From NCBI RefSeq assembly GCF_000521605.1, contig NZ_CP006942.1, positions 372,001-436,000 on the forward strand: 64,000 nt of DNA, written 5' to 3'. This document shows, one piece after another, positions 49,181 through 60,200 of the stretch (position 1 is its first letter; the number at the start of each line of letters is the position of its first letter). The position numbers and the translations under genes are program-made. The notes under the pieces are model-generated. The model had not been told where the DNA came from. It made no database searches and was given only the letters and a program-made list of their open reading frames with translations. The DNA is from Mannheimia sp. USDA-ARS-USMARC-1261 (GTDB lineage: Bacteria > Pseudomonadota > Gammaproteobacteria > Enterobacterales > Pasteurellaceae).

Positions 49181-49330
49181 ATCCCCCTCCCCTCTTTTCT
49201 AAAGAGGGGTGATCGTGCAGAGCGTATTCTGAGTTCATCTGGCTATTTGTAATTTTATGTAGAAAAATGAACTTCAAATTTGTGGAGATCTAGTCCCCTT
49301 CTTTGAGCTACGAGGGGCTAGGGGAGATTT
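49181..49330. repeat. MITE-like repeat block between murE and murF
   Basis: Left: CCCCTCTTT-TCT-AAAGAGGGG (49189-49209), identical to the zwf-pgl palindrome. Centre: GTTCAT (49233) and ATGAAC (49266) arms. Right: a diverged reversed copy (CCCC at 49295, GAGGGG at 49312, then GGGGAGATTT). The two ends are roughly inverted, like a non-autonomous element. It abuts the three-hairpin repeat copy 3. Confidence 0.6.
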
Positions 49331-49391
49331 ATTCGCTTCGCTCACACTGCGTGCCGTTGCTAAAGCAACGTTCAAACGCAAGCGTTTGTGG
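49330..49391. repeat. three-hairpin palindromic repeat, copy 3
   Basis: Hairpins CAC-TGC-GTG, CGTTGCT-AA-AGCAACG and AAACGC-AA-GCGTTT. Same order and shared ACGTTCAA spacer as the copies at 3121 and 34255. Ends 45 bases before murF. Confidence 0.75.
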
Positions 49392-49435
49392 CAGAATTAA
49401 TTAACACTCGTAGCTAATTATTAAAGAAAAACAAA

Positions 49436-50830
49436 ATGATAAAACTAACAACCCAACAAATCGCTGAAATCCTAAACGCTCGCCTTATCGGCAACGGCGA
49501 AACTGCGGTAGAAACAACCAGCACAGACACCCGACAAGCGGTCGAAAATGGTTTATTTTTTGCATTAAAAGGCGAAAATTTTGATGCCCATCACTACCTC
49601 GAAAATGCTGTTGCTCAAGGCTGCGTTGCGGTTGTTGTTGAGCGTGAGTGTGAAATTAACGTACCGCAAATTGTGGTGGCAGATACTCGCCTTGCATTGG
49701 GCGAATTGGCGAAGTGGTTAAAAGCAAAACTGAATCCGAAAACGGTGGCGATGACAGGCTCTTCCGGTAAAACGACAGTGAAAGAGATGACTGCAAAAAT
49801 TCTACAAAAAATGACCGCTTGTGAAGAGGAAGTTTTATACACTTTTGGTAATTTAAACAATGATTTAGGCGTACCAATGACATTACTCCGATTAACCGAA
49901 CAGCATAAATATGCGGTAATTGAACTGGGGGCAAATCATATTGGTGAAATTGCTTATACGACTGAAATTACCAAACCTGATGCGTGCTTAGTGAATAATG
50001 TAGCCGCTGCTCACTTAGAAGGTTTTGGTTCACTTGAAGGTGTGGCACAGGCAAAAGGTGAAATTTATCGTGGTTTGAAAGAAGGTGGAAAAGCCATTAT
50101 CAATTTGGCTTTCTATTATCCACAATGGCAGAAGGAAATTGGCTCAAACGAAATTCAATCTTTCTCTTATATCGGCTCAGATTCGGATTCATACGCGGAT
50201 TACTGGGCAGATGATGTGGAATTATTGCTAAATGGCTCACGTTTTATGCTTCATACACCACAAGGCGAAATTGAAATTGAGCTTCCTTATTTAGGCAACC
50301 ATAATGTGAGTAATGCATTAGCGGCAACCTCGCTTGCAATGTCGGTTGGAGCAACCTTAGAGGCAGTTAAAGCCGGACTTGAGCAACGTTCAATGGTAAA
50401 AGGGCGTTTGTATCCCGTACAAATTAATGATAACTGTTTATTTATTGATGATACTTACAATGCCAATGTGGATTCAATGAAGTCGGCAATTTCAGTGCTA
50501 CAAAATTACCCTGCATACCGAATTTTTGCGGTAGGCGATATGGCAGAATTAGGTGAGGAAAGTGGTAAATGTCATCAAGAAGTGGCAGATTTTGCTCAAC
50601 AAGCGGAGCTGGATTTGATTGTGAGTTTCGGCAAAGAGAGTGCGGTTATTAGCCAAAATCCACAACATCACTTTACCGATAAGCAGCAAATGGTTGAATT
50701 TTTAATACCGATTATTTTGCAAAAAATCGAACAAAAACAACCACTTGTATTACTTGCAAAAGGCTCTCGTAGCCAAAAGATGGAAACTGTGATTTCCGAG
50801 CTTTGTAAACAATTTAATATCAATTTTTAA
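49436..50830 (+). CDS. murF: UDP-MurNAc-tripeptide D-Ala-D-Ala ligase
   Basis: Completes the UDP-MurNAc-pentapeptide. P-loop AMTGSSGKTTVKEMTAKIL, FGNLNNDLGVPMTLLRL, ELGANHIGEIAYTTEI and FIDDTYNANVDSMKSAI are diagnostic for MurF. 464 residues. A uptake core (ACAAGCGGTCGAAAA) lies within codons near 49534 and a second (ACCGCTTGTG) near 49814. The repeat block upstream may uncouple it from murE. Confidence 0.96.
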   Translation: MIKLTTQQIAEILNARLIGNGETAVETTSTDTRQAVENGLFFALKGENFDAHHYLENAVAQGCVAVVVERECEINVPQIVVADTRLALGELAKWLKAKLNPKTVAMTGSSGKTTVKEMTAKILQKMTACEEEVLYTFGNLNNDLGVPMTLLRLTEQHKYAVIELGANHIGEIAYTTEITKPDACLVNNVAAAHLEGFGSLEGVAQAKGEIYRGLKEGGKAIINLAFYYPQWQKEIGSNEIQSFSYIGSDSDSYADYWADDVELLLNGSRFMLHTPQGEIEIELPYLGNHNVSNALAATSLAMSVGATLEAVKAGLEQRSMVKGRLYPVQINDNCLFIDDTYNANVDSMKSAISVLQNYPAYRIFAVGDMAELGEESGKCHQEVADFAQQAELDLIVSFGKESAVISQNPQHHFTDKQQMVEFLIPIILQKIEQKQPLVLLAKGSRSQKMETVISELCKQFNINF

Positions 50831-50855
50831 TTTTATTATTTTTAAGGACTAAGCA

Positions 50856-51938
50856 ATGTTAGTTTGGCTTGCAGAACTACTGGTGCAATATAATACCGCA
50901 TTTAACGTGGTCTCTTATATTACCTTCCGTGCCATTATGGCGTTATTAACAGCAATGGGGATCGGGCTTTGGATCGGACCAAAGGTCATTAGACGTTTAC
51001 AGATCTTAAAATTTGGTCAAGAAGTGCGTAATGAGGGTCCGGAAAGCCACTTTAAAAAACGTGGTACGCCAACAATGGGCGGTATTATGATTTTAGCGGC
51101 TATTGGTGTGAGTACATTACTTTGGGCGGATCTTCGCAACTCTTATGTTTGGTTTACCTTATTTGTATTATTTGGCTACGGAGTGGTTGGTTTTGTTGAT
51201 GATTATCGCAAGATCTCCCGTAAAAACACAGACGGCTTAATTGCCCGTTGGAAATATTTCTGGTTATCCGCAATCGCTTTAGTGGCGGTTTTTGGTATGT
51301 ATGCGGTTGGAAAAGATACAGCAGCTACTCAATTAGTTGTACCGTTCTTTAAAGATGTGATGCCACAATTAGGTGTGTTTTACATTATCCTTGCTTACTT
51401 TGTGATTGTCGGTACAAGTAATGCTGTAAACTTAACAGACGGTTTAGACGGCTTGGCGATAGTGCCGATCATTATGGTCGCTTCTGCTTTTGCATTGATT
51501 GCTTGGGCAACAGGTAACTTCAATTTTGCACAATATTTACACATTCCATTTATTCCAAACACATCGGAATTAGTTATTTTATGTACGGCAATTGTTGGAG
51601 CTGGTTTAGGCTTCTTGTGGTATAACACCTATCCGGCACAGGTATTTATGGGTGATGTAGGCTCACTTTCATTAGGTGGAGCATTAGGCATTATCGCGGT
51701 ATTAGTTCGTCAAGAATTGCTATTAGTTGTGATGGGCGGTGTATTTGTAGTTGAAGCCCTCTCGGTTATTTTACAGGTCGGTTCTTATAAATTACGCCAA
51801 AAACGAATTTTCCGAATGGCACCTATTCATCATCACTTTGAATTAAAAGGCTGGCCAGAGCCACGAGTGATTGTCCGCTTCTGGATTATCACACTAATGT
51901 TAGTATTAATAGGCTTAGTTACCCTGAAATTACGTTAA
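50856..51938 (+). CDS. mraY: phospho-MurNAc-pentapeptide translocase
   Basis: Integral membrane enzyme forming lipid I from UDP-MurNAc-pentapeptide and undecaprenyl phosphate. About ten membrane spans. Catalytic acidic motifs: [28 protein letters not shown] and [16 protein letters not shown]-terminal [14 protein letters not shown]. 360 residues, normal. Confidence 0.97.
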   Translation: MLVWLAELLVQYNTAFNVVSYITFRAIMALLTAMGIGLWIGPKVIRRLQILKFGQEVRNEGPESHFKKRGTPTMGGIMILAAIGVSTLLWADLRNSYVWFTLFVLFGYGVVGFVDDYRKISRKNTDGLIARWKYFWLSAIALVAVFGMYAVGKDTAATQLVVPFFKDVMPQLGVFYIILAYFVIVGTSNAVNLTDGLDGLAIVPIIMVASAFALIAWATGNFNFAQYLHIPFIPNTSELVILCTAIVGAGLGFLWYNTYPAQVFMGDVGSLSLGGALGIIAVLVRQELLLVVMGGVFVVEALSVILQVGSYKLRQKRIFRMAPIHHHFELKGWPEPRVIVRFWIITLMLVLIGLVTLKLR

Positions 51939-51996
51939 TTGATAAGGTGCGTTTTTTACGCACCTTATGCTGTTTTTTAGATTTAGAGAAAAAATT

Positions 51997-53298
51997 ATGC
52001 AAAACCAATATCAAGGCAAAACAGTAACTGTTATCGGATTAGGTACAACAGGATTATCTTGTGTTGATTTCTTTAAGAAAAAGAAAGCGAATATACAAGT
52101 AATTGACACTCGAGCTAATCCGGCAGGTGCCGATAAACTCAATAAAACGATTCCTTTACACACCGGTGGATTAAACAGTGAGTGGTTGCTCAAATCAGAT
52201 TTAATCGTCATTAGTCCGGGGTTAGCATTGGCAACGCCTGAAATTCAGCAAGCGATCCAAGCCGGTGTTGAAGTAGTGGGTGATGTAGAACTATTTTGTC
52301 GTGAAGCGAAAGCCCCGATTATTGCTATTACAGGATCGAATGGTAAAAGCACAGTAACAACTTTAACTGCTGAAATGGTTAAGCAAGCAGGCTTGAAGGT
52401 TGGAATGGGGGGCAATATTGGTGTGCCGGTGTTAAGTCTATTAGACGAAGATTATGATCTTTTCGTGCTAGAACTTTCCAGCTTCCAACTTGAAACCACT
52501 TATTCACTGAAAGCGAAAGCAGCAACGATTTTAAACATCAGCGAAGACCATATGGATCGCTATGATGCAATTGCGGATTACCGTAATGCCAAATTGCGTA
52601 TTTATGAAAATGCCGAAAACATTGTCGTGAATGGTGAAGATGCTCAAACTTACCCTGAACAAGCGGTCAAAAATTTAATCCGTTTTGCAGAACAGAATGC
52701 AGAATACACAATGCGTAATGGTGTACTTTATGCAGGAGATACTGCCATTATTAACACCAACCAAATGTTAATTAACGGTCGTCATAATGAGATGAATGCT
52801 CTTGCTGCAATGGCATTGGCAGAAGCTGCCAATGTTCCTCGTGAGGGTATCGTCAAAGCATTACAAACTTATGGAGGATTACCTCATCGCTTTCAAGCAG
52901 TTGCCACCAATGATGGCGTGCGTTGGGTCAATGATTCTAAAGCAACCAATGTGGGCAGTACCATTGCTGCACTAAATGGGCTGAGCGTAGCTGGTACACT
53001 CTATTTATTACTCGGTGGTGATGGCAAAGCAGCTGATTTCTCTGAACTTAAGCCGTTAATTAATAAGCCAAATATTGTTTGTTACTGCTTCGGGCAAGAT
53101 GGCAACGAATTAGCAAAATTAAGCGAACAAAGTGTATTGGTAGAAACAATGCAAGAAGCGATTACAGCTATTCGCCCACAACTCAAAAAAGGCGATATGG
53201 TTTTACTTTCTCCTGCTTGTGCGAGCTTAGATCAGTTTAAAAACTTTGAACAACGTGGCGATGTGTTTGTTTCGTTGGCACAAGGACAAGAAGCATAA
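51997..53298 (+). CDS. murD: UDP-MurNAc-alanine D-glutamate ligase
   Basis: Adds D-Glu to UDP-MurNAc-Ala. N-terminal Rossmann VTVIGLGTTGLSCVDFF, P-loop AITGSNGKSTVTTLTAEM, GNIGVPVLSLL, LSSFQLETT, and VNDSKATNVGSTIAAL. 433 residues from the ATG at 51997; the frame extends to 51967 without a Shine-Dalgarno. The stop TAA shares one base with the ftsW ATG. Confidence 0.97.
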   Translation: MQNQYQGKTVTVIGLGTTGLSCVDFFKKKKANIQVIDTRANPAGADKLNKTIPLHTGGLNSEWLLKSDLIVISPGLALATPEIQQAIQAGVEVVGDVELFCREAKAPIIAITGSNGKSTVTTLTAEMVKQAGLKVGMGGNIGVPVLSLLDEDYDLFVLELSSFQLETTYSLKAKAATILNISEDHMDRYDAIADYRNAKLRIYENAENIVVNGEDAQTYPEQAVKNLIRFAEQNAEYTMRNGVLYAGDTAIINTNQMLINGRHNEMNALAAMALAEAANVPREGIVKALQTYGGLPHRFQAVATNDGVRWVNDSKATNVGSTIAALNGLSVAGTLYLLLGGDGKAADFSELKPLINKPNIVCYCFGQDGNELAKLSEQSVLVETMQEAITAIRPQLKKGDMVLLSPACASLDQFKNFEQRGDVFVSLAQGQEA

Positions 53299-54476
53299 TG
53301 TTAGAAAAATTTAAAACAGAATGGGATAAATGGGTCAGACTAACCCCTTCTAATTCGCTTTATGACAGAACTCTAATTTGGTTATTTTTAGGGTTACTGG
53401 TTATTGGATTTGTGATGGTTACGTCCGCTTCTATCCCTGTAAGCACAAGGCTTAATGACGATCCATTCTATTTTGCTATTCGTGATGGTTTGTATATTAT
53501 TGCCTCAATTATTTTTTGCTATATTTTTGTACAAATTCCTGTCGAAAAATGGGAAAAATATAATGTTGCATTATTTTTTATTGCCATTAGTTTTTTGATT
53601 GCAGTATTGATTTTCGGTAGATCGATTAATGGTGCGGTGCGTTGGATTCCGTTGGGTATTCTTAATTTCCAGCCTGCGGAATTAGCAAAATTAGCAGTAA
53701 TTTGCTATTTTGCCAGCTTTTATGTGCGTAAATATGATGAAATCCGTAAGGAAAAAGCCAGCTTTTGGCGACCGGCGGTAATTTTATTTGTATTCGGTTT
53801 CCTCTTAATTTTACAACCCGACTTGGGAAGTACCTTTGTATTATTTGTGCTCACATTTTCAATGTTGTTTATTGTAGGAGCAAAAATTATGCAATTTATG
53901 TTTTTAGGCGTGGTAGGAACAGTCTTATTTGCGGTACTGATTTTGACTTCTGAATATCGTCTAAAACGTGTTACTTCTTTTATGGATCCATTTGCCGATG
54001 CGTATGGAGATGGTTTCCAGCTCTCTAATTCACAAATGGCATTCGGGCAAGGTAAATTCTGGGGGCAAGGTTTAGGAAATTCAGTCCAAAAATTAGAATA
54101 TTTACCGGAAGCTCATACCGACTTTGTTATGGCAGTTGTGGGTGAAGAATTTGGCTTTTTCGGCATTCTTTGTATTGTTCTTTTATTGATATTATTAACG
54201 GTTCGAGCCTTAAAAATCAGCAAAGAGTCTTTAATTTTAGAAGAACGCTTTAAAGGCTATATGGCATTTGGTATTGCGATTTGGATTTTCTTACAAGGTT
54301 TTGTAAATTTAGGTGTAGCATCGGGGTTACTTCCAACCAAAGGTTTAACCTTCCCGTTAGTGAGCTATGGTGGATCAAGTTTGGTGATTATGTCGATTGC
54401 GATTGCGGTATTGCTGAGAATCGATCACGAAAACAGAGCTGAGCGAATTGGGCACGCTAAAATCAAAAGTGTGTAG
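53298..54476 (+). CDS. ftsW: septal peptidoglycan glycosyltransferase FtsW
   Basis: SEDS-family membrane glycosyltransferase that polymerises lipid II at the septum together with FtsI. About ten membrane spans; family motifs VTSASIPVS, GAVRWIPLGILNFQPAELAK (catalytic-region Asp/Glu nearby), LLILQPDLGSTFV, LPEAHTDFVMAVVGEEFGF and PTKGLTFPLVSYGGSSL. 392 residues. One-base overlap with murD. Confidence 0.97.
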   Translation: MLEKFKTEWDKWVRLTPSNSLYDRTLIWLFLGLLVIGFVMVTSASIPVSTRLNDDPFYFAIRDGLYIIASIIFCYIFVQIPVEKWEKYNVALFFIAISFLIAVLIFGRSINGAVRWIPLGILNFQPAELAKLAVICYFASFYVRKYDEIRKEKASFWRPAVILFVFGFLLILQPDLGSTFVLFVLTFSMLFIVGAKIMQFMFLGVVGTVLFAVLILTSEYRLKRVTSFMDPFADAYGDGFQLSNSQMAFGQGKFWGQGLGNSVQKLEYLPEAHTDFVMAVVGEEFGFFGILCIVLLLILLTVRALKISKESLILEERFKGYMAFGIAIWIFLQGFVNLGVASGLLPTKGLTFPLVSYGGSSLVIMSIAIAVLLRIDHENRAERIGHAKIKSV

Positions 54477-54593
54477 TACAAGCTATTCTGATTTAAAAAT
54501 TGCAAATAAATAAAGAATTTTAACCGCTTGTATTTACTTAAAAAGAGATAAATCAAGTAGAATAATACATTTTCCTATTAAAAAGAGTTAAAA

Positions 54594-55649
54594 ATGGCTA
54601 AAAAATTATTAGTGATGGCAGGCGGTACCGGCGGACACGTTTTTCCTGCAATTGCGGTAGCGAGAGAGCTACAAAAACAAGGCTGGCAAATCCGCTGGCT
54701 CGGCACGAAAGATAGAATGGAAGCCACTCTTGTGCCAAAACACGGCATAGACATCGATTTTATCGAAATTTCCGGCTTGCGTGGCAAAGGGCTGGGGACA
54801 TTATTAAAAGCCCCTTTTGCGATCTTTAAAGCTGTGATGCAAGCTCGAAAAATCATTAAAGACTATCAACCGGATGCTGTATTAGGTATGGGAGGCTATG
54901 TTTCCGGACCAGGCGGTATCGCAGCAAAATTATGCGGTGTACCGGTAATTTTACACGAGCAAAATGCGGTAGCGGGTTTAACTAATGTATGGCTTTCAAA
55001 AATTGCCCGTAAGGTATTACAAGCTTTTCCAACGGCGTTTAATGATGCGGAAGTGGTAGGTAATCCGGTGCGTGAAGATTTATCCGCTTTACCTTTGCCA
55101 AACGAGCGTTTTAAGGAGCGAGGCTATCCCATTAATATTTTAGTGATGGGCGGCAGTCAAGGGGCAAGAGTGATTAACCAAACTGTGCCGGAAGTCGCAA
55201 AAGTGTTGGGTAATAATGTGTTTATTAGCCACCAAGTGGGTAAGGATAATTTAGCCGGTATTGAGGACGTTTATCAACAAACGGGTAATGGTATCGCTTC
55301 AGAATTTATTGATGATATGAAGGCAGCCTATGAATGGGCGGATTTAGTTATTTGCCGCTCGGGAGCTTTAACTGTTTGTGAAATTGCCGCGGTCGGTTTG
55401 CCAGCTATTTTTGTGCCGTTCCAGCATAAAGATAGGCAACAATTTTTGAATGCAAATTACTTAGCGGAGGCTGGGGCAGCAGTGATTATTGAGCAGGTAG
55501 ATTTTAATCCTCAATCATTGTTAAATGCCTTACAGCCACTTATTGCCGATCGCCAAAAATTATTAGATATGGCAATGCGAGCCAGAGCAAAAGCAACGCC
55601 AACTGCGGCACAGCGTGTGGCAGAGGTGATTATTCAAGAAGCAAATTAG
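54594..55649 (+). CDS. murG: lipid II synthase (MurG)
   Basis: Peripheral inner-membrane GT-B glycosyltransferase adding GlcNAc to lipid I. N-terminal [20 protein letters not shown], then [42 protein letters not shown] and the donor-site [24 protein letters not shown]. 351 residues. A 117-base gap after ftsW carries a single ACCGCTTGT uptake core. Confidence 0.97.
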   Translation: MAKKLLVMAGGTGGHVFPAIAVARELQKQGWQIRWLGTKDRMEATLVPKHGIDIDFIEISGLRGKGLGTLLKAPFAIFKAVMQARKIIKDYQPDAVLGMGGYVSGPGGIAAKLCGVPVILHEQNAVAGLTNVWLSKIARKVLQAFPTAFNDAEVVGNPVREDLSALPLPNERFKERGYPINILVMGGSQGARVINQTVPEVAKVLGNNVFISHQVGKDNLAGIEDVYQQTGNGIASEFIDDMKAAYEWADLVICRSGALTVCEIAAVGLPAIFVPFQHKDRQQFLNANYLAEAGAAVIIEQVDFNPQSLLNALQPLIADRQKLLDMAMRARAKATPTAAQRVAEVIIQEAN

Positions 55650-55656
55650 TTGGATG

Positions 55657-55711
55657 CAAGCGGTCAAATTTTTACAGTTTTTTGCAAAATTTTCGAAAAA
55701 TTTAACCGCTT
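55657..55711. terminator. inverted uptake-sequence pair between murG and murC
   Basis: CAAGCGGTCAAATTTTT and AAAAATTTAACCGCTTA arms. It lies inside the cluster, so it may reduce read-through from murG to murC or be only an uptake site. Confidence 0.55.
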
Positions 55712-55735
55712 ACAAAGTAAATAGTAGGATTAGAA

Positions 55736-57163
55736 ATGAAAAATTTCCAGGATAAAGTTAAAAAGTTAGTGCCAGAAATGCGTCGTGTAAACCAGATCCA
55801 CTTCATTGGGATTGGTGGTGCCGGTATGAGCGGAATTGCAGAAGTATTGCTTAATGAAGGTTACCAAATTTCAGGTTCGGATATTGCTGACGGAGTGGTA
55901 ACACAACGTTTATCGACAGCAGGGGCAAAAGTGTTTATCGGGCATCAAGCAGAAAATATTTCAGGTGCAAGCGTGGTGGTAGTTTCAACCGCCATTGATG
56001 AAACTAACCCGGAAATTATGGCGGCACGTGAAGCTAGAATTCCTGTTATTCGTCGTGCGGAAATGTTAGCAGAAATTATGCGTTTTAGACACGGCATTGC
56101 GATTGCCGGCACACACGGTAAAACGACCACAACGGCAATGATTTCAATGATTTATACAGAGGCAAAATTAGACCCGACCTTTGTAAACGGTGGTTTGGTG
56201 AAATCAGCCGGCAAAAATGCACATCTAGGGGCAAGCCGTTATTTAATTGCTGAGGCTGATGAAAGCGATGCTTCTTTCTTACACTTGCAACCAATGGTAT
56301 CGGTGGTAACCAATATCGAACCGGATCATATGGACACCTACGGTGGCGATTTTGAAAAAATGAAAGATACTTATGTGCGTTTTCTGCGTAACTTGCCATT
56401 CTACGGTTTAGCTGTGATGTGTGCAGATGATGCAACTGTAATGGAAATTGCTCCTCGTGTTGGTCGTCAAGTGATTACTTATGGTTTTAGTGAAAAAGCA
56501 GATTATCGTATTGAAGATTACCAACAAACAGGTTTTCAGGGGCATTATACGGTTGTTTGCCCAAGTGGCGAACGTATTGATGTATTGCTTAACGTGCCGG
56601 GTACACATAATGCATTAAATGCAACAGCAGCACTTGCTGTTGCTAAAGAAGAAGGCATTGGAAATGAAGCAATTTTAGCAGCTCTTGCAGATTTCCAAGG
56701 TGCAGGTCGTCGTTTTGATCAGCTTGGCTCATTTATTCGTCCTAACGGTAAAATTATGTTAGTTGATGATTACGGTCATCACCCAACAGAAGTAGATGTA
56801 ACCATTCAAGCGGCTCGTCAAGGTTGGGAGGGTAAACGTGTAGTGATGGTATTCCAGCCTCACCGTTATTCTCGTACTCGTGATTTATTCGATGAGTTTG
56901 TTCAAGTGCTTTCTAAAGTTGATGCGTTGATTTTATTAGATGTTTATGCAGCTGGTGAATCGCCAATTGTTGGAGCAGACAGTAAAGCCCTAGCTCGTTC
57001 AATCCGTAATTTGGGTAAAGTTGATCCTATTTTAGTGTCAGATACCGAACAACTCGGCGAAGTATTAGATCAAATTATTCAAGACGGTGATTTAATCTTA
57101 GCACAGGGTGCAGGTAGTGTAAGCCGTATCTCGCGTGGTTTAGCAGAAAGTTGGAAAGCATAA
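55736..57163 (+). CDS. murC: UDP-MurNAc L-alanine ligase
   Basis: First amino-acid ligase of peptidoglycan synthesis. [37 protein letters not shown]-loop, [29 protein letters not shown] and [15 protein letters not shown] are all diagnostic. 475 residues. ddlB starts ten bases downstream. Confidence 0.97.
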   Translation: MKNFQDKVKKLVPEMRRVNQIHFIGIGGAGMSGIAEVLLNEGYQISGSDIADGVVTQRLSTAGAKVFIGHQAENISGASVVVVSTAIDETNPEIMAAREARIPVIRRAEMLAEIMRFRHGIAIAGTHGKTTTTAMISMIYTEAKLDPTFVNGGLVKSAGKNAHLGASRYLIAEADESDASFLHLQPMVSVVTNIEPDHMDTYGGDFEKMKDTYVRFLRNLPFYGLAVMCADDATVMEIAPRVGRQVITYGFSEKADYRIEDYQQTGFQGHYTVVCPSGERIDVLLNVPGTHNALNATAALAVAKEEGIGNEAILAALADFQGAGRRFDQLGSFIRPNGKIMLVDDYGHHPTEVDVTIQAARQGWEGKRVVMVFQPHRYSRTRDLFDEFVQVLSKVDALILLDVYAAGESPIVGADSKALARSIRNLGKVDPILVSDTEQLGEVLDQIIQDGDLILAQGAGSVSRISRGLAESWKA

Positions 57164-57172
57164 GGATTTAAA

Positions 57173-58084
57173 ATGAGCATTAAAAACGAAAAAATTGCAG
57201 TGTTATTTGGTGGTGTTTCGCAAGAGCGTGAGGTTTCTCTTAATTCAGGTGCAGCAGTAACAGAAGCATTGAGAAGTTTAGGTTATGACGTTGAAGGTAT
57301 TGATACCAAAGAATTCCCGATTGAAAAATTAAAAGAAAAAGGCATTCAGCGTGTATTTAATATTTTACACGGTGGCATTGGCGAAAATGGCGTCCTACAA
57401 GGGGCATTGGAGCAAATGGGAATTCCTTATACAGGTTGTGGCGTGATGGCATCAGCGGTAACCTTAGATAAATTCCGCACCAAATTATTATGGAATGCAG
57501 TAGGTTTACCTACGGCAGATATGGTTGTGGTTCAGCGTGGACAAGCGGTCGATTTTGATCAAATTATTGCAAAATTAGGTTTACCTGTATTCGTAAAGCC
57601 TTCTTGTGAAGGTTCAAGTGTAGGTGTTTTTAAAGTAAAAACCAGAGAAGAGTTAGAGCCAGCCATTCAAGAGGCGTTAAAATTTGATTCTATTGTATTA
57701 GTAGAAGAATTTTTAGCCGGTAATGAATACTCTGTACCGGTGTTAGATGGTCAAGTTCTGCCTGCGGTTCAAGTGATTCCGGACGGTGAATTTTATGACT
57801 ACCACGCAAAATATGTATCAGATAATACGCAATATGTTTTACCAGCTTTGAACGATGAACGCCAAGCTGAAGTCGCACAATTAGTAAAAGCTGCTTATGA
57901 TGTGGTTGGTTGTCGAGGTTGGAGTCGTATTGATGTGATGGAAGATGGTAACGGCAAATTCCGTTTGGTGGAGGTTAATACTAATCCGGGTATGACAAGC
58001 CATAGTATTTTCCCTAAATCAGCAGCAACGGTGGGGATTTCATTTGAAGCATTAGTTGAGCGTGTATTGGAGTTAAGTGCTTAA
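57173..58084 (+). CDS. ddlB: D-alanine-D-alanine ligase B
   Basis: ATP-grasp enzyme making the D-Ala-D-Ala dipeptide used by Mur[53 protein letters not shown], and [21 protein letters not shown] (Mg ligands). 303 residues. SD AAGGATTTAAA. Its stop overlaps the ftsQ ATG by one base. Confidence 0.97.
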   Translation: MSIKNEKIAVLFGGVSQEREVSLNSGAAVTEALRSLGYDVEGIDTKEFPIEKLKEKGIQRVFNILHGGIGENGVLQGALEQMGIPYTGCGVMASAVTLDKFRTKLLWNAVGLPTADMVVVQRGQAVDFDQIIAKLGLPVFVKPSCEGSSVGVFKVKTREELEPAIQEALKFDSIVLVEEFLAGNEYSVPVLDGQVLPAVQVIPDGEFYDYHAKYVSDNTQYVLPALNDERQAEVAQLVKAAYDVVGCRGWSRIDVMEDGNGKFRLVEVNTNPGMTSHSIFPKSAATVGISFEALVERVLELSA

Positions 58085-58875
58085 TGGGGATTTTCCGCAA
58101 GAAAAACAGCACAAATGTGCGTTTTAATGTTATTAATCCAAAAACTTCGGTTTCTTCTCGTAAATGGTTAGTATTCATTAAACCATTAATTGTGTTATTA
58201 TGTACACTATTTATATTTGGTGTATATAGTAACTGGCAAAACATACTTGAAAGTTGGGATAAAGCCCCTATTCGAGCCTATGCATTGACCCATAAAACAC
58301 AATTTACAACAAATGCGGATATTCGTGAAACTTTATCTGGAGAACCAGCTCTAAAAGGATATTTCGGGCAAGATATTCAAGAGGTCAAAGATAAACTTTT
58401 ATCTATTCCTTGGGTCAAAGATGTGGTCGTTCGTAAACTTTATCCTGATCGTTTAAGTATTACATTGTTAGAGCATAAACCTGTTGCGGTATGGAACGAT
58501 GTTAATTTTGTTTCGGAACAGGGTGTAGTATTTAGTTTACCGAAAGATAGATTAGATAAAAACGGTTTGCCTTTATTATATGGACCAGATTCACAGGGTA
58601 AAAATGTATTAGAAGCTTGGAATAAGATTCGAGCTGATTTAAATGCTCGTAAATTAGATTTGATCTCTGTGTCGGTGGATAATAGAGGGTCTTGGACGAT
58701 TGAGCTATCTAATCAAGTAGAATTGCGATTAGGTCGGGGAGAATGGACTTCTAAAATTGATCGTTTTGTAACGATTTTCCCTGAAATTAATATTCCTGAG
58801 GGTAATCGATTAGCTTATGTTGATTTGCGTTATCCGCACGGTGCGGCAGTTGGATTTAGCCCTATAAAAAATTAA
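58084..58875 (+). CDS. ftsQ: cell division protein FtsQ
   Basis: Bitopic divisome protein. Single membrane span at about 31-51 (LIVLLCTLFIFGVYSNW), then the POTRA domain (IREVKDKLLSIPWVKDVVVRKLYPDRLSITLLEHKPVAVWN) and beta domain ending in YVDLRYPHGAAVGF. 263 residues. Translationally coupled to ddlB by TAATG. Confidence 0.96.
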   Translation: MGIFRKKNSTNVRFNVINPKTSVSSRKWLVFIKPLIVLLCTLFIFGVYSNWQNILESWDKAPIRAYALTHKTQFTTNADIRETLSGEPALKGYFGQDIQEVKDKLLSIPWVKDVVVRKLYPDRLSITLLEHKPVAVWNDVNFVSEQGVVFSLPKDRLDKNGLPLLYGPDSQGKNVLEAWNKIRADLNARKLDLISVSVDNRGSWTIELSNQVELRLGRGEWTSKIDRFVTIFPEINIPEGNRLAYVDLRYPHGAAVGFSPIKN

Positions 58876-58898
58876 ACGTTTAGTGAATATAAAATAAT

Positions 58899-60170
58899 AT
58901 GACGAAAGCAGCAGAATCAAAAATTATCGTAGGTCTCGATATTGGCACATCAAAGGTGGTTGCCGTTGTTGGCGAAGTATTACCTGATGGTGTGATTAAT
59001 GTAATGGGAGCAGGCGTTTGCCCTTCTAAAGGCGTTGATCGTGGTGGTGTAATCGATCTTGATGCTGCCGTTAATTCCATTCAACGAGCGATTGAACAAG
59101 CAGAATCTATTGCAGATTGTCAAATTATGGGCGTAACCCTTGCGATTTCAGGACAACATATTGTTGGCTTAAATGAAGCCGGCTCATCAACATTATCAGG
59201 CGGTGTTGTTACTCAAGATAATATTGAAAGTGCCGTTGATATGGCAAAAGCAATTAAATTACAAGATGGTTTGGAAACATTACATATGATTCCACAGGAA
59301 TATCACGTAGATAGATTGCCTGCAACTAAAAACCCAATCGGGTTATCAGGTATGCGTTTACAGGTTCAGGCTCATCTAATTGCTTGTCATCAAGCGTGGC
59401 TTAAAAATTTAAAAAATGCAGTTGAACACGCAAAATTAAAAGTCGATCAAGTGGTATTTTCAGGACTTGCATCAAGCTATTCAGTCTTAACAGAAGATGA
59501 AAAAGAGTTGGGTGTTTGCTTAATTGATATTGGTGGCGGTACGATGGATGTATTGGTTTATACTGATGGAGCGTTAAGATACAGTAAAGTTATTCCATTT
59601 GCAGGTAATAATATTACTGATTATTTAGCCCGTGTATTTACTACTTCCCGCCCAGAAGCCGAAAGCCTTAAGGTAACTTATGGAAGTGCAATTTCGCCTC
59701 CAACTCATAATGCAGATAAAAAAATTGAGGTTGCAGGATTGGGTGGACGTATGGCAAGAACTTTCACTCGTGCTCAAGTTGCAACGGTAACATCACAATG
59801 TTACAACGATTTATTAAAAGTAGTTGAAGATGAACTCACACAACTACGCAATGAATTATTCCAAAAAGGGATAAAACAAGAATTAATTGCCGGTGTGGTA
59901 ATTACAGGCGGTGGTTCGCAAATTGAAGATATTGTAGAATGTGCTAAGTCTATTTTTGGTTCACAAGTGCGTGTTGGTTATCCACTCAATATTACAGGTT
60001 TAACTGATTATGTGAATAAACCGCAATATGCAACAGCACTAGGGCTTTTACAATATAGTCACTATAACTATACCGAACAAGGTACAATTTCAGATTCTAA
60101 TGAAGATATTTTAAGTGCTTTTGGTCGTGGTACTAAGAGAGTATTTGATTTCTTCAAGTCAAAATTTTAA
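58899..60170 (+). CDS. ftsA: cell division protein FtsA
   Basis: Actin-like ATPase that tethers FtsZ to the membrane. Phosphate-1 IIVGLDIGTSKVVAVVGEV, SHS2 1C domain, phosphate-2 CLIDIGGGTMDVLVYTDG, adenosine motif GVVITGGGSQIEDIVE, and a C-terminal amphipathic helix (AFGRGTKRVFDFFKSKF) for membrane binding. 423 residues, normal. Confidence 0.97.
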   Translation: MTKAAESKIIVGLDIGTSKVVAVVGEVLPDGVINVMGAGVCPSKGVDRGGVIDLDAAVNSIQRAIEQAESIADCQIMGVTLAISGQHIVGLNEAGSSTLSGGVVTQDNIESAVDMAKAIKLQDGLETLHMIPQEYHVDRLPATKNPIGLSGMRLQVQAHLIACHQAWLKNLKNAVEHAKLKVDQVVFSGLASSYSVLTEDEKELGVCLIDIGGGTMDVLVYTDGALRYSKVIPFAGNNITDYLARVFTTSRPEAESLKVTYGSAISPPTHNADKKIEVAGLGGRMARTFTRAQVATVTSQCYNDLLKVVEDELTQLRNELFQKGIKQELIAGVVITGGGSQIEDIVECAKSIFGSQVRVGYPLNITGLTDYVNKPQYATALGLLQYSHYNYTEQGTISDSNEDILSAFGRGTKRVFDFFKSKF

Positions 60171-60200
60171 TAGTGTTATATAACACGCAGGGAGATAAAA

